In this document: piece by piece, positions 42,727-52,687 of the stretch | How the letters are laid out: each line of letters begins with the position of its first letter | Numbering within the stretch: position 1 is the first letter of the stretch | From: a virus | Strand: one strand, 5' to 3' | DNA: 64,000 nucleotides | IMG/VR virus record: IMGVR_UViG_3300025769_015982 | Coordinates: 1 to 64,000 of that record | Translations under genes and position numbers: made by a program | Notes under the pieces: model-generated | Told to the model about the DNA's origin: nothing | The model's input: the letters and a program-made list of their open reading frames with translations, nothing else | Databases searched by the model: none

Positions 42727-43439
42727 ACAAAAAAGTAATATACACATCTATATTCGGTAATTATGATACGTTACCTGATATAACCTATTACCCCCCAGGT
42801 TTTGATTTTATATGCTTTACGGATTCTGATATACAAGCATTAGGGTGGAAGGTAATTAAAGTTCTTCCTCTATATAATGATAATACAAGGAATGCTAAGA
42901 AATATAAGATATTACCTCATAGATATTTAAAAGATTATGAAATAAGTATTTATATTGACGGTAATTTTTCTGTTACTAAGGATATTAATAAATTAATTGA
43001 TTTATATTTAATAGATGCAAATGCCGCTTTTCATAATCACTCTAAAACTGCATTAGATCCTCGAAATTGTATATATCAGGAAGCTAATATTATACTATCA
43101 TTTGGTAAAAGAAATATGCAACTTTGGCCTGAAAGAGGTATGTTAAACTATAAAGATAACCCTGAAACTATAATAAAACAGGTCCAAAAATATCAAAGTG
43201 AAGGATATCCTCAAAATAATGGTTTAATAAAAGGTGGTATTATTTTACGTAGACATAATGAAAAGGAATGTATAACTGCAATGGAAAATTGGTGGTCCGA
43301 AATAAAATATCATAGTAAACGAGATCAATTAAGTTTTAATTATGTTGCATGGAAAACTAATTTTAAATTTAATTATATGCCCCACGACATCCGCAATAGC
43401 GAATATTTTTCATATAATAAACATAACCACCAAAAATGA
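42723..43439 (+). CDS. DUF616 / TOD1-type glycosyltransferase
   Basis: A 238-residue protein. [37 protein letters not shown] and SIYIDGN follow the pattern of the DUF616 (TOD1/MUCI70) glycosyltransferase-like family, also found in surface-polysaccharide loci. The [19 protein letters not shown] segment is also typical. Overlaps of 4 nt join it to both neighbours. The acceptor is unknown. Confidence 0.78.
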   Translation: MNKKVIYTSIFGNYDTLPDITYYPPGFDFICFTDSDIQALGWKVIKVLPLYNDNTRNAKKYKILPHRYLKDYEISIYIDGNFSVTKDINKLIDLYLIDANAAFHNHSKTALDPRNCIYQEANIILSFGKRNMQLWPERGMLNYKDNPETIIKQVQKYQSEGYPQNNGLIKGGIILRRHNEKECITAMENWWSEIKYHSKRDQLSFNYVAWKTNFKFNYMPHDIRNSEYFSYNKHNHQK

Positions 43440-44179
43440 TCGAATTAGATAAAATAGTAAAATGGGCTAAAAATAATAATTTAGTTTATAAATTAAATCC
43501 TAATTATTCTTCTTCTCACTTAATAAAATCACCTTGGAATATTAAAGAATCAACTTCTTATAATATTTCATTTATAACCCAAGGATGGGTAAGTAATAAT
43601 GCTGGAGTTGTATTTGCCTCAGAAACCCCTGAACATATTGACTCATTATTAGTTATAATCACAACCAGCCCAAAATACCATTTTATAAAGTGCATCAATG
43701 AATTTTTTAAACCTAATAAATGTGTAGTAACTAAAGGTAAGAATGTTCAAATAGGTCAAAATTGTTCTATAGGGAACGATGGTTTTCAGTATGTGCATGG
43801 ACCTAAAGGTGATATAGTAAAATTCCCTCACTTTGGAAACATTATTATAGAAGATAATGTAGAAATTGCTAATAATGTATGCATTGATAGGGGTGCTTTA
43901 AGTAATACTATAATCCGTAAAGGAGTAAAAATAGATAATTTAGTACACATTGCACACAATGTAGAAATAGGAGAAAACACTATGGTAGTAGCATTAGCCA
44001 TGATTGCGGGAAGTGTTAAAATTGGAAAAAATTGTTGGATTTCTCCTTCTAGTAGCATTAGAGAACAGCTTACTATTGGGGATAATGTTTTAATAGGATT
44101 AGGGGCAGTTGTAATAAAAGATGTTGAATCAAATTCTGTTATGGTAGGTAATCCTGCCAAGCTATTAAGAAAACAATAA
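43436..44179 (+). CDS. LpxD-like left-handed beta-helix acyltransferase
   Basis: A 247-residue protein with hexapeptide repeats across the C-terminal ~150 residues. [41 protein letters not shown] and [18 protein letters not shown] match the UDP-3-O-acylglucosamine N-acyltransferase (LpxD) signature, including the catalytic His region IAHNV. It is shorter than LpxD (about 340 residues). It could act on lipid A precursors or N-acylate an amino sugar for the pathway encoded downstream. Confidence 0.85.
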   Translation: MIELDKIVKWAKNNNLVYKLNPNYSSSHLIKSPWNIKESTSYNISFITQGWVSNNAGVVFASETPEHIDSLLVIITTSPKYHFIKCINEFFKPNKCVVTKGKNVQIGQNCSIGNDGFQYVHGPKGDIVKFPHFGNIIIEDNVEIANNVCIDRGALSNTIIRKGVKIDNLVHIAHNVEIGENTMVVALAMIAGSVKIGKNCWISPSSSIREQLTIGDNVLIGLGAVVIKDVESNSVMVGNPAKLLRKQ

Positions 44180-44187
44180 TATAAAAG

Positions 44188-44991
44188 ATGGAAAATATAG
44201 TTTTTATACCTTATATAAAAAGAAATAAATCATTAGGAAATTCTGGTGTAGCTAAACCCCGGTGGGATACTGGATATGATTATGGGATAGATTCATGGAA
44301 AAAATGGTCTAACAAAAATAATTGTAAACTTATAATTATGGACGAATTAATGCTCCCCGAAGAGGAAATGTTAATTACGTGGCAAAGGTGGAATGTTTTA
44401 AACATATTAGAGCATAACAATGTTGATTATAATCAGGTTTTAGTAGTAGATGCTGACAGTATTGTACATCCAGATTGTCCCAATTTTTTTGAATTAACTG
44501 ATAATAAGTTTACTTCTCAAATTACTGACGGGTGTTATGAATGGGTTAACAGAGCTATCCGAGGTTACTCACAAACATTTTTTAATAAAAAAAATTGTCT
44601 TAAACCTTATGAATTTTTCCAAACAGGTTTTGTTATTTGTAATAAAACCCATAAGGAATTTTTTGATAAAGTATTTAAATTTTATTGGGAAAATAAGAAT
44701 AACATAATTAAATCATATGATACTTTAAAAACAGGTAGTGATATAGCTCTTTTAAATTGCCTTAGAAAGGAGTATAATATTGAACTAAATATTTTGCCTA
44801 GAGAGTATAGCATTATGGATGTAACTAGGAAAAATTTATTATATTATGATAATAGACAATGGTGGGAAGATAGTTTAGAAAATTTAATAAATTCTGGTTG
44901 GATATACCAGTTTACTTCTATACCCGAAAATTCTTTAAATAGAGACCGAAAATATTGGATGGAAAGAATACATAAAGAACTAAGTATATGA
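44188..44991 (+). CDS. GT-A-fold glycosyltransferase-like protein
   Basis: A 267-residue protein. WQRWNVLNILEHNNVDYNQV precedes LVVDADSIVHPDC, a DxD metal/nucleotide-sugar site. FFQTGFVICNKTHKEFFDKV is the usual following strand. It is in the class of short GT-A enzymes (GT8/GT77-like) in capsule loci. No donor is predictable. It starts 8 nt after the LpxD-like gene. Confidence 0.68.
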   Translation: MENIVFIPYIKRNKSLGNSGVAKPRWDTGYDYGIDSWKKWSNKNNCKLIIMDELMLPEEEMLITWQRWNVLNILEHNNVDYNQVLVVDADSIVHPDCPNFFELTDNKFTSQITDGCYEWVNRAIRGYSQTFFNKKNCLKPYEFFQTGFVICNKTHKEFFDKVFKFYWENKNNIIKSYDTLKTGSDIALLNCLRKEYNIELNILPREYSIMDVTRKNLLYYDNRQWWEDSLENLINSGWIYQFTSIPENSLNRDRKYWMERIHKELSI

Positions 44992-45413
44992 AAAAGATTA
45001 TAGGTTTTACTAGTGGATATTTTGATATCATGCACCCAGGACATGTTATGATGCTACAAGAATGTAAAAGATATTGTGACTACTTAATAGTAGCTGTAAA
45101 TGAATATAAAAATAAAACCCCCCAACCTGATGGGAGATTTAAAAACGAACCCATATGGAATCCTAATGAGAGATTATTGATGGTTTCATCTTGTAAATAT
45201 GTGGATGAAGCTTTTTTGTATGATGGAGAACAGGAGTTATATAATTATTTAAAACATAATTTAGAAAGATTAGATGTTAGAATGGTAGGAGAAGACCATA
45301 AAGGTAAACCTTTTACTGGTAATGATCTAGATTTACCTATTATATTCAATAGTAGAAACCATAATTACAGTACTACTAACACTATTAAATTAATAATAGA
45401 AAAAAGAAAGTAA
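44988..45413 (+). CDS. Nucleotidyltransferase (TagD/HldE-C type)
   Basis: A 141-residue member of the cytidylyl-/adenylyltransferase family. FTSGYFDIMHPGHVMMLQE carries the HxGH nucleotide-binding motif, and NYSTTNTIK near the end corresponds to the ISTTxI motif. Such enzymes activate glycerol-phosphate with CTP or heptose-phosphate with ATP. A CDP-glycerol or NDP-heptose donor would suit the neighbouring transferases. Confidence 0.88.
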   Translation: MKKIIGFTSGYFDIMHPGHVMMLQECKRYCDYLIVAVNEYKNKTPQPDGRFKNEPIWNPNERLLMVSSCKYVDEAFLYDGEQELYNYLKHNLERLDVRMVGEDHKGKPFTGNDLDLPIIFNSRNHNYSTTNTIKLIIEKRK

Positions 45414-46159
45414 TGAAAATTGAATTTATATTTTCGGAATTTGGGCCAAGAACCCAAGCCAATCAACAATGGGTTAATTCCATCCCCAGGTTAGATCCTA
45501 CATATAGTTCTGTAAAAACTTACTTCCCCGAAGCTAACTTAGTTCTATATACAGATAGACCAGAAATTAAAAACGATTATAAAGATATTGAAGTAAGATT
45601 AATTGACGTAGATAAAAGTCCTTTTAATAAAAAAAATCACAGATGGGGATGGCATTGTTGTGACTATTACCAAGTACTAGGATTATTAAATTCAAAAGCA
45701 GATATAGCAATTTCTTGTGATTCTGATCTAATGTTTATCTCTGATCAAGTAAAAACGTTAATCCCTATAATTGAAAAATTTGGAATATGTGTACCTACAA
45801 ATGAAAGACAACTAGTTAAAGTTGATGGCATACATACTAGGGGAAATGATGGAGATTATTACCTTGATGAAGATCAAAGTATGGGTAATCTATTAACATA
45901 TGACTTATGGTGGGCTGGATTTAATACTAAAGATAACCGAGCTAGAAAGTATTTAGAAGAATTTTGTAATCTTATGAAAACCAACCCTAAAAGAGCCCCA
46001 TTACAAATGACTCGAGCTGCATGGAATACAGGTATTTATCCATATTCAACCCCCCAACAGTGGGGTGTGGGTTCGGGTTATATTGGTTGTGGTAATGAAA
46101 TTATATTACATGTAGGTCATAAAAATGTACAAGATTTTTATTTAGAAAAAAGTATATGA
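45413..46159 (+). CDS. Putative GT-A-fold glycosyltransferase
   Basis: A 248-residue protein. IAISCDSDLMFI provides a DxD-like site; HCCDYYQVLGLLNSK before it and GSGYIGCGNEIILHVGH at the end resemble phage/marine GT-A-like proteins of the same island. It joins its neighbours by 1- and 4-nt overlaps. The family is uncertain and a transferase role is inferred from the fold pattern and context. Confidence 0.55.
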   Translation: MKIEFIFSEFGPRTQANQQWVNSIPRLDPTYSSVKTYFPEANLVLYTDRPEIKNDYKDIEVRLIDVDKSPFNKKNHRWGWHCCDYYQVLGLLNSKADIAISCDSDLMFISDQVKTLIPIIEKFGICVPTNERQLVKVDGIHTRGNDGDYYLDEDQSMGNLLTYDLWWAGFNTKDNRARKYLEEFCNLMKTNPKRAPLQMTRAAWNTGIYPYSTPQQWGVGSGYIGCGNEIILHVGHKNVQDFYLEKSI

Positions 46160-47508
46160 TTAAATTAATTATTTTTGACCTAGATGGTGTTTTAGTTGAA
46201 GCTAAACAAATCCATTATGATGCTTTAAATCAAGCTTTAGGGGAAAAATATGCTATAAGTTGGGATGAACATTTATCCACCTATGATGGTTTAAAAACTA
46301 ACCAAAAATTGGATATGCTTACACAACATAAAGGACTTCCTATAAGAGAACATTCTAGTATTTGGGCTAAAAAACAACAATTAACTTTAAAAGCCCTTAG
46401 TAATCTACAACCTAATTCTACTATTAAAAATACCCTTAGTAAATTAAGTAAAGAAGGGTATAAAATAGCGTGTTGTAGTAATTCTATTAGAAAAAGTGTA
46501 TTAACTATGTTATCTAAATTAGATTTAATTGAGTATATGGATTTAATTTTATCTAATGAAGATGTTAAAAATAGTAAACCCCATCCTGAAATATATTGGA
46601 AAGCTATTTCTATGATGAAATGTTTACCAGAAGAAGTTTTAATTATAGAAGATTCTCCCTATGGCCTTTTAGCGGCTAATAGGAGCAAAAGCAATATTAT
46701 GAGAGTTGGTTCCCCTTCAGATGTTACATACAATAACATTAGCAAATATTTAAAATCTAATAAAATGAACTTAACCCCTAAATGGAAAAATGACAAATTA
46801 AATGTTCTTATCCCTATGGCGGGTGCTGGGAGTAGATTTGAAGCCGCGGGTTATACTTTCCCTAAACCCTTAATTGAGGTTAAGAAAAAACCCATGATTC
46901 AGGTTGTAATAGAAAACCTTAATATAGATGCTAACTATATTTATGTTGTCCAAAAATCACATAGAGAAAAATATAATTTAGATACTCTTCTAGGATTACT
47001 AACCCCTGGATGTAAAATAGTAGAAGTAGATAGAATTACTGAAGGAGCAGCCTGCACAGCTTTATTAGCTAAGGAATATATTGATAATAATAATCCTTTA
47101 TTTTTTGCTAACTCAGATCAATTTGTAGAATGGGATTCAAATGAGTTTATGTATAAAATGCAAGAAACAAATGCTGATGGGGGTATTGTAACATTTAATG
47201 CTACCCACCCAAAATGGAGCTTTGCCAAAGTAAACGAACAGGGATTAGTTACTGAAGTAGCAGAAAAAAACCCCATCTCAGATATTGCTACTGTAGGATA
47301 TTACTATTGGAAAAAAGGCTCTGATTTTGTAAAGTACGCAGAAGATATGATTAAGAAAGACATTAGAGTAAATAATGAATTCTATGTTTGCCCCGTATTT
47401 AATCAAGCTATAGATAATGGATCACATATTAGAACATTTAATGTTAGTGGAATGTGGGGTTTAGGTACTCCTGAAGATTTAAATTATTTTCTAGAAAATT
47501 ATAAATGA
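46156..47508 (+). CDS. HAD phosphatase/mutase fused to sugar nucleotidyltransferase
   Basis: A 450-residue two-domain protein. Residues 1-205 are HAD superfamily, beta-phosphoglucomutase type: FDLDGVLVEAKQIHYDAL (nucleophile DxD), then CCSNS, NSKPHPEIYWKA and IIEDSPYGL. Residues about 213-450 are a nucleotidyltransferase: NVLIPMAGAGSRFEAAGYTF, PKPLIEVKKKPM, then EGAACTALLA and ANSDQ. A fusion of a phosphosugar-handling domain with an NDP-sugar synthase gives two consecutive activation steps in one chain. Confidence 0.88.
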   Translation: MIKLIIFDLDGVLVEAKQIHYDALNQALGEKYAISWDEHLSTYDGLKTNQKLDMLTQHKGLPIREHSSIWAKKQQLTLKALSNLQPNSTIKNTLSKLSKEGYKIACCSNSIRKSVLTMLSKLDLIEYMDLILSNEDVKNSKPHPEIYWKAISMMKCLPEEVLIIEDSPYGLLAANRSKSNIMRVGSPSDVTYNNISKYLKSNKMNLTPKWKNDKLNVLIPMAGAGSRFEAAGYTFPKPLIEVKKKPMIQVVIENLNIDANYIYVVQKSHREKYNLDTLLGLLTPGCKIVEVDRITEGAACTALLAKEYIDNNNPLFFANSDQFVEWDSNEFMYKMQETNADGGIVTFNATHPKWSFAKVNEQGLVTEVAEKNPISDIATVGYYYWKKGSDFVKYAEDMIKKDIRVNNEFYVCPVFNQAIDNGSHIRTFNVSGMWGLGTPEDLNYFLENYK

Positions 47509-47954
47509 AACTAATTTCACATAGAGGTAATACGACAGGCCCCAATCCCCAACAAGAAAATCACCCTAATTATATTATAAACACTTTACATCAGGGGTAT
47601 GATGTTGAAATAGATGTATGGTATAGTAAAAATAAGTTTATGCTAGGACATGATAACCCCCAATATAAATTTCCTTTTAACCTATTATTAAACTTTTATA
47701 CAAAATTATGGATACATTGTAAAAATATTGAAGCCTTAATTAAATTTAAAAATACAGATACTTTATCGAATCGATTAAATTATTTTTGGCACGAAAAAGA
47801 TACAGTTACTTTAACGAGTAAAAATTACATATGGGCATATCCCGGAAACCAACCTATAACTAATAGTATAGCAGTTATGCCTGAAATAAATAATGATAAC
47901 ACATCTCAATGCATAGGAATATGTAGTGATTATATAAAAAATTATAAAAAATGA
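47505..47954 (+). CDS. Glycerophosphodiesterase-like protein, short
   Basis: A 149-residue protein that keeps the start of the GDPD barrel: LISHRGNTTGP (catalytic His), QENHPNYI, GYDVEIDVWYS (E-x-D metal site) and FMLGHDNPQY (second His). LWIHCKNIEALIKF is also typical. It is about 100 residues shorter than normal GDPD, so it lacks part of the barrel. It may release glycerol-phosphate or be adapted to a sugar-phosphate. Confidence 0.72.
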   Translation: MKLISHRGNTTGPNPQQENHPNYIINTLHQGYDVEIDVWYSKNKFMLGHDNPQYKFPFNLLLNFYTKLWIHCKNIEALIKFKNTDTLSNRLNYFWHEKDTVTLTSKNYIWAYPGNQPITNSIAVMPEINNDNTSQCIGICSDYIKNYKK

Positions 47955-48688
47955 AAATAGCATTATGCATCTCTGGACAACCCCGGAATACAAATAGAGG
48001 TATCCCTAATATATTAAAACATTTAAACTTTGATTTTGATGTATTTCAACATGCTTGGTGGGATAGTAATTCTTCTGAAGAACTTTTTACAAAATCTAAT
48101 GCTGCTAAGTTAAACGATATTGTAAGCGAACCTGTACATAACGATTGGATTACTTCAATGTACCAAAATTTTAATATTAAAAAGTTATTTCTAGAAACTC
48201 AGGTCCCTTTTAAAGTATCTAATTTATTAGAAGAAAGAAAAGCTTATTTCGCTAACGCTTTTAATATATATAGTAGTTTATATAGTATCTATATGTGTAA
48301 TAAGTTAAAAAAAGAATATGAAAAACAAAATAATTTTAAGTATGACCTGGTAATAAGAACCCGATTAGATTTTGGGTTTAGTGAAATCTTAGATGTACAA
48401 AAATACAATGATGGTCTAATACACGTGCCCAATGATTTTGGTTCCCATCGTTATGGTTTTAATGACCAATTTGCTATTGGCCCTAGTTCTAAAATGGATA
48501 TATATGCAGATGCTTTTAATAATGTAGAAACCATCCTAAATTCAGGATATAATGATCCAATGGGTCATGAACAAATAATTCAAAAACATTTAGAAAATAA
48601 TAATATAGAATTTATTTCAGAGGATTTTAAAAACTTTTTATGGAGACATGAAGGTAGTAGATCCCGTATTCATTCTATAGAAGGATAA
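47951..48688 (+). CDS. Putative glycosyltransferase, unknown family
   Basis: A 245-residue protein. ALCISGQPRNTNRGIPNIL followed by DFDVFQHAWWD, later YDLVIRTRLDFGF and DQFAIGPSSKMD, form a pattern seen in phage and capsule-locus proteins likely to be glycosyltransferases (R-x-R/D in place of DxD). It overlaps the GDPD-like gene by 4 nt and precedes the first carbamoyltransferase gene by 8 nt. Confidence 0.55.
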   Translation: MKIALCISGQPRNTNRGIPNILKHLNFDFDVFQHAWWDSNSSEELFTKSNAAKLNDIVSEPVHNDWITSMYQNFNIKKLFLETQVPFKVSNLLEERKAYFANAFNIYSSLYSIYMCNKLKKEYEKQNNFKYDLVIRTRLDFGFSEILDVQKYNDGLIHVPNDFGSHRYGFNDQFAIGPSSKMDIYADAFNNVETILNSGYNDPMGHEQIIQKHLENNNIEFISEDFKNFLWRHEGSRSRIHSIEG

Positions 48689-48696
48689 TAAAAATA

Positions 48697-50319
48697 ATGA
48701 AAATAATAGGATTACACGGAGGACATGACGCGGCCTATGCTATTTTAGAAAATGGTATACCCGTAAAACACAATGAATTAGAAAGATTTAATAGAGAAAA
48801 AGGATGTAGGGGAGATACACTTAAACTTTTTCTAGACAATGAACTTACAGAAAACATATCTTATATTACTACTAATAGCACAGGTAAGTGGAAACAGTAT
48901 TTTAATTATACCCAACAAGGTTTTTTAGATAAATTTCCTTCTTCTAAATTATATATTGCTAATCACCATCAATCACATGCTGCTAACGCTTTTTTTACTA
49001 GCCCTTTTGAAGAAGCCTTAGTAGTAACTATAGATGGGGGAGGAGCAGATTATGAAAATGGAAAAGAAAACACATGGGGGGATTTAGATACTTATTTAGG
49101 TCCTGGGGGTATTATAACAGCTACTACCTTTTGGAGTGGAAAAGGAAATAAAATAACTCCAATAAATATGATTAGTAAAGGAGAGCTTAATATAGGGTTA
49201 TATTGGGATATATGTACCTATAATATATTTGGCCTTAATAGAAATCCAGTTAAAAGAGGAGAAGAAGGGACAGTTATGGGGATGGCGGCCTTTGGAAATC
49301 CTGATAAATATTTAAAATATTTTAAAAATTTAGGAAATGCCCGACTTGCTAAGGATTGGGGTCCCTATGAAATAGATTTCCTAAAAGCAGAAGCATTAAA
49401 GAGTGAACAAAATAAATTTGACATAGCAGCCTCATTACAAAAAGAAACAGAAACTGTTATAAAGAATTTACTAGATCCATATGTAAAAAAATATAACCCT
49501 AAAAATATATGTCTTTCAGGTGGAGTTAGTTTAAATTGTGTTATGACAGGAAAAATGTTAGAGTGGTATCCTGACATTGAAATATTTTGTGACCCGGTTC
49601 CCCATGATGCTGGTTTAACTCTAGGTTCTTGTAGATATGTCTGGCATCAATTACTTAATAATCCTAGAGTATATAATAACCCTAGAAACCATAGTCCCTA
49701 TTTAGGGAAAATCTATGATAAAAAAGATGTTTTATCTTCTATAAATAAAGTCTTAGATAAAATAGAGTACAAAGAAGTTAATGATGATTATGTAGTAAAT
49801 TTACTCACAGAAAATGATAATGTTATTTCTTTATTTGGGGGAGGGTCTGAATCAGGTAGAAGAGCTTTAGGAAATAGGAGTATAGTTGCGGATCCTAGAA
49901 GCCCTAATATGAAAGATATTATTAATAAAAAAGTAAAACACAGACAATGGTTTAGACCGTTTGCCCCCTCAATTTTAGAAGAAGAAACTAAAAATTGGTT
50001 TACCCACGATGTCAAAAGCCCCTATATGAGTTTTGCTATACCATTTAAACAAGAAAAACTATCTCAAGTCCCCGCAGTAGTTCATAATGATGGCACCGCC
50101 AGACTACAAACAGTATCTGAACGTGATAATAAGTGGTATCATAGCTTTATTAAAAAATTCCAAACTAAAACAGGAATCCCTATTATATTAAATACTAGTT
50201 TTAACGATAGAGAACCTATTGTAGAAACCCCGGAACACGCTATTAATTGTTTTTTAAGAACAGACATAGACTACCTATATTTTAGGGATTGTAATATATT
50301 ATTAAATAAAAAACAATGA
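48697..50319 (+). CDS. Carbamoyltransferase (CmcH/NodU family), copy 1
   Basis: A 540-residue enzyme transferring a carbamoyl group from carbamoyl phosphate via carbamoyl-AMP to a hydroxyl. The N-terminal HSP70-like domain has IGLHGGHDAAYAI, NHHQSHAANAFF and VVTIDGGGADYE. The C-terminal YrdC-like domain has GRRALGNRSIVADPR, RQWFRPFAPSILEEE and TGIPIILNTSFNDREP. All expected His/Asp metal residues appear present. The target is probably a sugar made or transferred by neighbouring genes. Confidence 0.92.
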   Translation: MKIIGLHGGHDAAYAILENGIPVKHNELERFNREKGCRGDTLKLFLDNELTENISYITTNSTGKWKQYFNYTQQGFLDKFPSSKLYIANHHQSHAANAFFTSPFEEALVVTIDGGGADYENGKENTWGDLDTYLGPGGIITATTFWSGKGNKITPINMISKGELNIGLYWDICTYNIFGLNRNPVKRGEEGTVMGMAAFGNPDKYLKYFKNLGNARLAKDWGPYEIDFLKAEALKSEQNKFDIAASLQKETETVIKNLLDPYVKKYNPKNICLSGGVSLNCVMTGKMLEWYPDIEIFCDPVPHDAGLTLGSCRYVWHQLLNNPRVYNNPRNHSPYLGKIYDKKDVLSSINKVLDKIEYKEVNDDYVVNLLTENDNVISLFGGGSESGRRALGNRSIVADPRSPNMKDIINKKVKHRQWFRPFAPSILEEETKNWFTHDVKSPYMSFAIPFKQEKLSQVPAVVHNDGTARLQTVSERDNKWYHSFIKKFQTKTGIPIILNTSFNDREPIVETPEHAINCFLRTDIDYLYFRDCNILLNKKQ

Positions 50320-51098
50320 GAAAATTAGCATTTATATCTGAACCTCGAAAACATAAAGCTTTAAAATTTGTATTAGAAAATTTTCTTACTATTTTGCCTA
50401 AAGATTGGAATATTCAAATTAATCATGGGCTAAATAATTTAGAATACATAAAGGAAGTAATTAATAATAGTAAAATTATTTCTAGTGCTAATTTAGAAAA
50501 TCGAATTATTTTACATAATTTAAATATTAGTAATTTATCTCATAAAGAAGAAAGTGACTTATTAAGGACAGTTGAGTTTTATAATGATTTAAAAGGGGAT
50601 ATTTTATTAAAATTTGAATGTGATACTATTTTATGTCCTAATTCTAAATATAAAATAGATGATTTTTTACAATTTAAATATATAGGGGGCTATTGGGGAA
50701 ATAAACTTTATCCTTTAGATAAACCTTATCCCACTTTAAAACCTGGTGGGGCATACGCAGCCGCTTATGGAGGTCCCCAAACACTACCCCTAAATGGAGG
50801 ATTATCTCTTAGGCATAAAGATACAATGATTAATATTATTCAAACATATTTAAAAGAGTATAAGGAGTCTGAAAAAACATACTCTGAAGATTATTTTTTT
50901 ACCGAATATATGGGCAATAGACCCCTAAGTAAGGAAGTAATATCTTTTTCAATAGATAATGGATACATTGCTCCTTTAAATGGTGAATCTCCCTTTGGGT
51001 TACATAAACCCTGGGCAGATAAAGGTAACGCTTATGCTTCTATTAAATGGGCATGCCCGGAAGTAGTTACTTTAGAATCACTTCAACAAGTTATTTAA
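50316..51098 (+). CDS. DUF5672-like putative glycosyltransferase
   Basis: A 260-residue protein. KHKALKFVLENFLTILPKDW at the start, LLKFECDTILCPNSKYK, PLNGGLSLRHKDTMINI and YSEDYFFTEYM, ending with NGESPFGLHKPW, follow the pattern of the DUF5672 family, regarded as GT-A-like. CDT would be the metal site. It overlaps the carbamoyltransferase gene by 4 nt. Confidence 0.68.
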   Translation: MRKLAFISEPRKHKALKFVLENFLTILPKDWNIQINHGLNNLEYIKEVINNSKIISSANLENRIILHNLNISNLSHKEESDLLRTVEFYNDLKGDILLKFECDTILCPNSKYKIDDFLQFKYIGGYWGNKLYPLDKPYPTLKPGGAYAAAYGGPQTLPLNGGLSLRHKDTMINIIQTYLKEYKESEKTYSEDYFFTEYMGNRPLSKEVISFSIDNGYIAPLNGESPFGLHKPWADKGNAYASIKWACPEVVTLESLQQVI

Positions 51099-51110
51099 AA
51101 AATTAAACAC

Positions 51111-52280
51111 ATGAAAAAACAGTTTTTAAATTTAGGAAAACAACCTATAGCAAATAGATTTATATATAAGGATCAAATAGAAAACGAATTTCTTTTTGAC
51201 TTAAAAGTAGCTTTTGATGAGGAAACTAAACTTGTAACTCAAGTAGAATATGTAGATCCTCCTTTAATGTTTAATAAAAATTACACTTATAGGGGTTCTA
51301 TGTCTAATACCATGCAAAAACATTTTAAAAAACTAAGTAACTCCCTAAATACAAATCCTAATTTTAAAATATTAGAAATAGGGAGTAATGATGGTGTTTT
51401 TATAAAAAATTGGCCAACTAGTCAGGCAATTGCTGTTGAGCCATGCGGTAATTTTGCAAAAGAAACCCAAAATTTAGGCTATACCACGTACCCCGAATTT
51501 TGGACTACAAAGTTATCTGATAAAATTAAAGCTAACCATGGTCATCAAGATATAATATTTGCAGCTAATTGTATTTGCCATATTCCTGATTTAGATGAAA
51601 CATTTAAGGCTGTAGAATCTCTCCTTAACAAAAATGGTGTTTTTATATTTGAAGACCCCTCTTTAGCAGAAGTAATAAATAATACATCTTATGATCAAAT
51701 ATATGATGAACACCCACATGTATTTTCAGTAATTGCTTTAGATAATATTTTAAAAAGAAATGGATTGCAAGTAGTTAAAGTAGACAATCTTTCAGTCCAT
51801 GGGGGGTCTAATAGAATATACGCCCAAAAATTAGGAACTAAAGTTGATTCCTCAGTAGAGGAAAATAAGTCATATGAAAGAATTTTAGGACTTGATAAGT
51901 TTGAAACTTTTGAAAGATTTGCTGAAAAAGTAGAACAATCTAAAAAAGATTTAATCAGAATACTTACCCAATGTAAAAAAGAAAATAAAAAAGTAATAAG
52001 TTATGGCGCTACTTCTAAATCAACTACTATATTCAATTACTGTGGTATAACCCCAGAATTAATTGATTATATCACAGATACTACGCCAGAAAAACAAGGC
52101 AAATTATCACCGGGCACTCATATTCCAATAATAACCCCCGAAGAGGGATTTAATGAAAGTGTAGATTATGCCTACTTAGGAGCATGGAACTTTATTAAAG
52201 AAATAAGCAAAAAAGAATCTAAATATTTGGATAGAGGGGGAAAATTCATTACACATGTACCCACGGTAAAAATAGTATGA
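51111..52280 (+). CDS. Sugar C-methyltransferase-like (TylC3/NovU type)
   Basis: A 389-residue protein. A SAM-binding motif I is seen in KILEIGSNDGVFIKN and FAANCICHIPDLDETFKAVE follows. YDEHPHVFSV is typical of NDP-sugar C-methyltransferases. The C-terminal domain has KKVISYGATSKSTTIFNYCG and IDYITDTTPEKQGKLSPGTH, the Methyltransf_14-like half. The N-terminal zinc-binding Cys of the family are absent (LNLGKQPIANRF begins the protein). It probably makes a branched sugar. Confidence 0.85.
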   Translation: MKKQFLNLGKQPIANRFIYKDQIENEFLFDLKVAFDEETKLVTQVEYVDPPLMFNKNYTYRGSMSNTMQKHFKKLSNSLNTNPNFKILEIGSNDGVFIKNWPTSQAIAVEPCGNFAKETQNLGYTTYPEFWTTKLSDKIKANHGHQDIIFAANCICHIPDLDETFKAVESLLNKNGVFIFEDPSLAEVINNTSYDQIYDEHPHVFSVIALDNILKRNGLQVVKVDNLSVHGGSNRIYAQKLGTKVDSSVEENKSYERILGLDKFETFERFAEKVEQSKKDLIRILTQCKKENKKVISYGATSKSTTIFNYCGITPELIDYITDTTPEKQGKLSPGTHIPIITPEEGFNESVDYAYLGAWNFIKEISKKESKYLDRGGKFITHVPTVKIV

Positions 52281-52687
52281 TGAACTATACTTTTACGAAA
52301 ATTCCATATCACGAAGATGATAGAGCCCAAAGATATTTAGATATATTTAAAAATTTAGGACCTGGCCAAATAAATATTTCTTATGTAAATTCATCTGAAC
52401 ATATAGTAGCTTGGCATAAACATAATATACAGACTGATTACTGGGTTTGTATAAAAGGTTCTTTTAAAGTAGGTTTAGCAACTAAAAAAAATGGAGCTTG
52501 TTTTGAATACCTTTCAGATAGAAATCCTCGAGTATTAAAAATACCCCCCGGAATATATCATGGTTATAAAGCAATTGAACCTGGTTCTATATTAATGTAT
52601 TATTTAACTGAAAAATATAACCCCCAAGATGAGTTTAGAGCTAAAGTAGGGGAATTTAATGAAAAATGGCATACAGAAAACAAATAA
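52277..52687 (+). CDS. RmlC-like cupin (sugar epimerase-like)
   Basis: A 136-residue cupin. AWHKHNIQTDYWVCIKGSFK and KIPPGIYHGYKAIEPGSILM follow dTDP-4-keto-sugar 3,5-epimerase (RmlC) relatives. It is shorter than RmlC (about 180 residues). It overlaps the methyltransferase and the next cupin gene by 4 and 22 nt. The role is probably in isomerising the same NDP-keto-sugar. Confidence 0.75.
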   Translation: MMNYTFTKIPYHEDDRAQRYLDIFKNLGPGQINISYVNSSEHIVAWHKHNIQTDYWVCIKGSFKVGLATKKNGACFEYLSDRNPRVLKIPPGIYHGYKAIEPGSILMYYLTEKYNPQDEFRAKVGEFNEKWHTENK

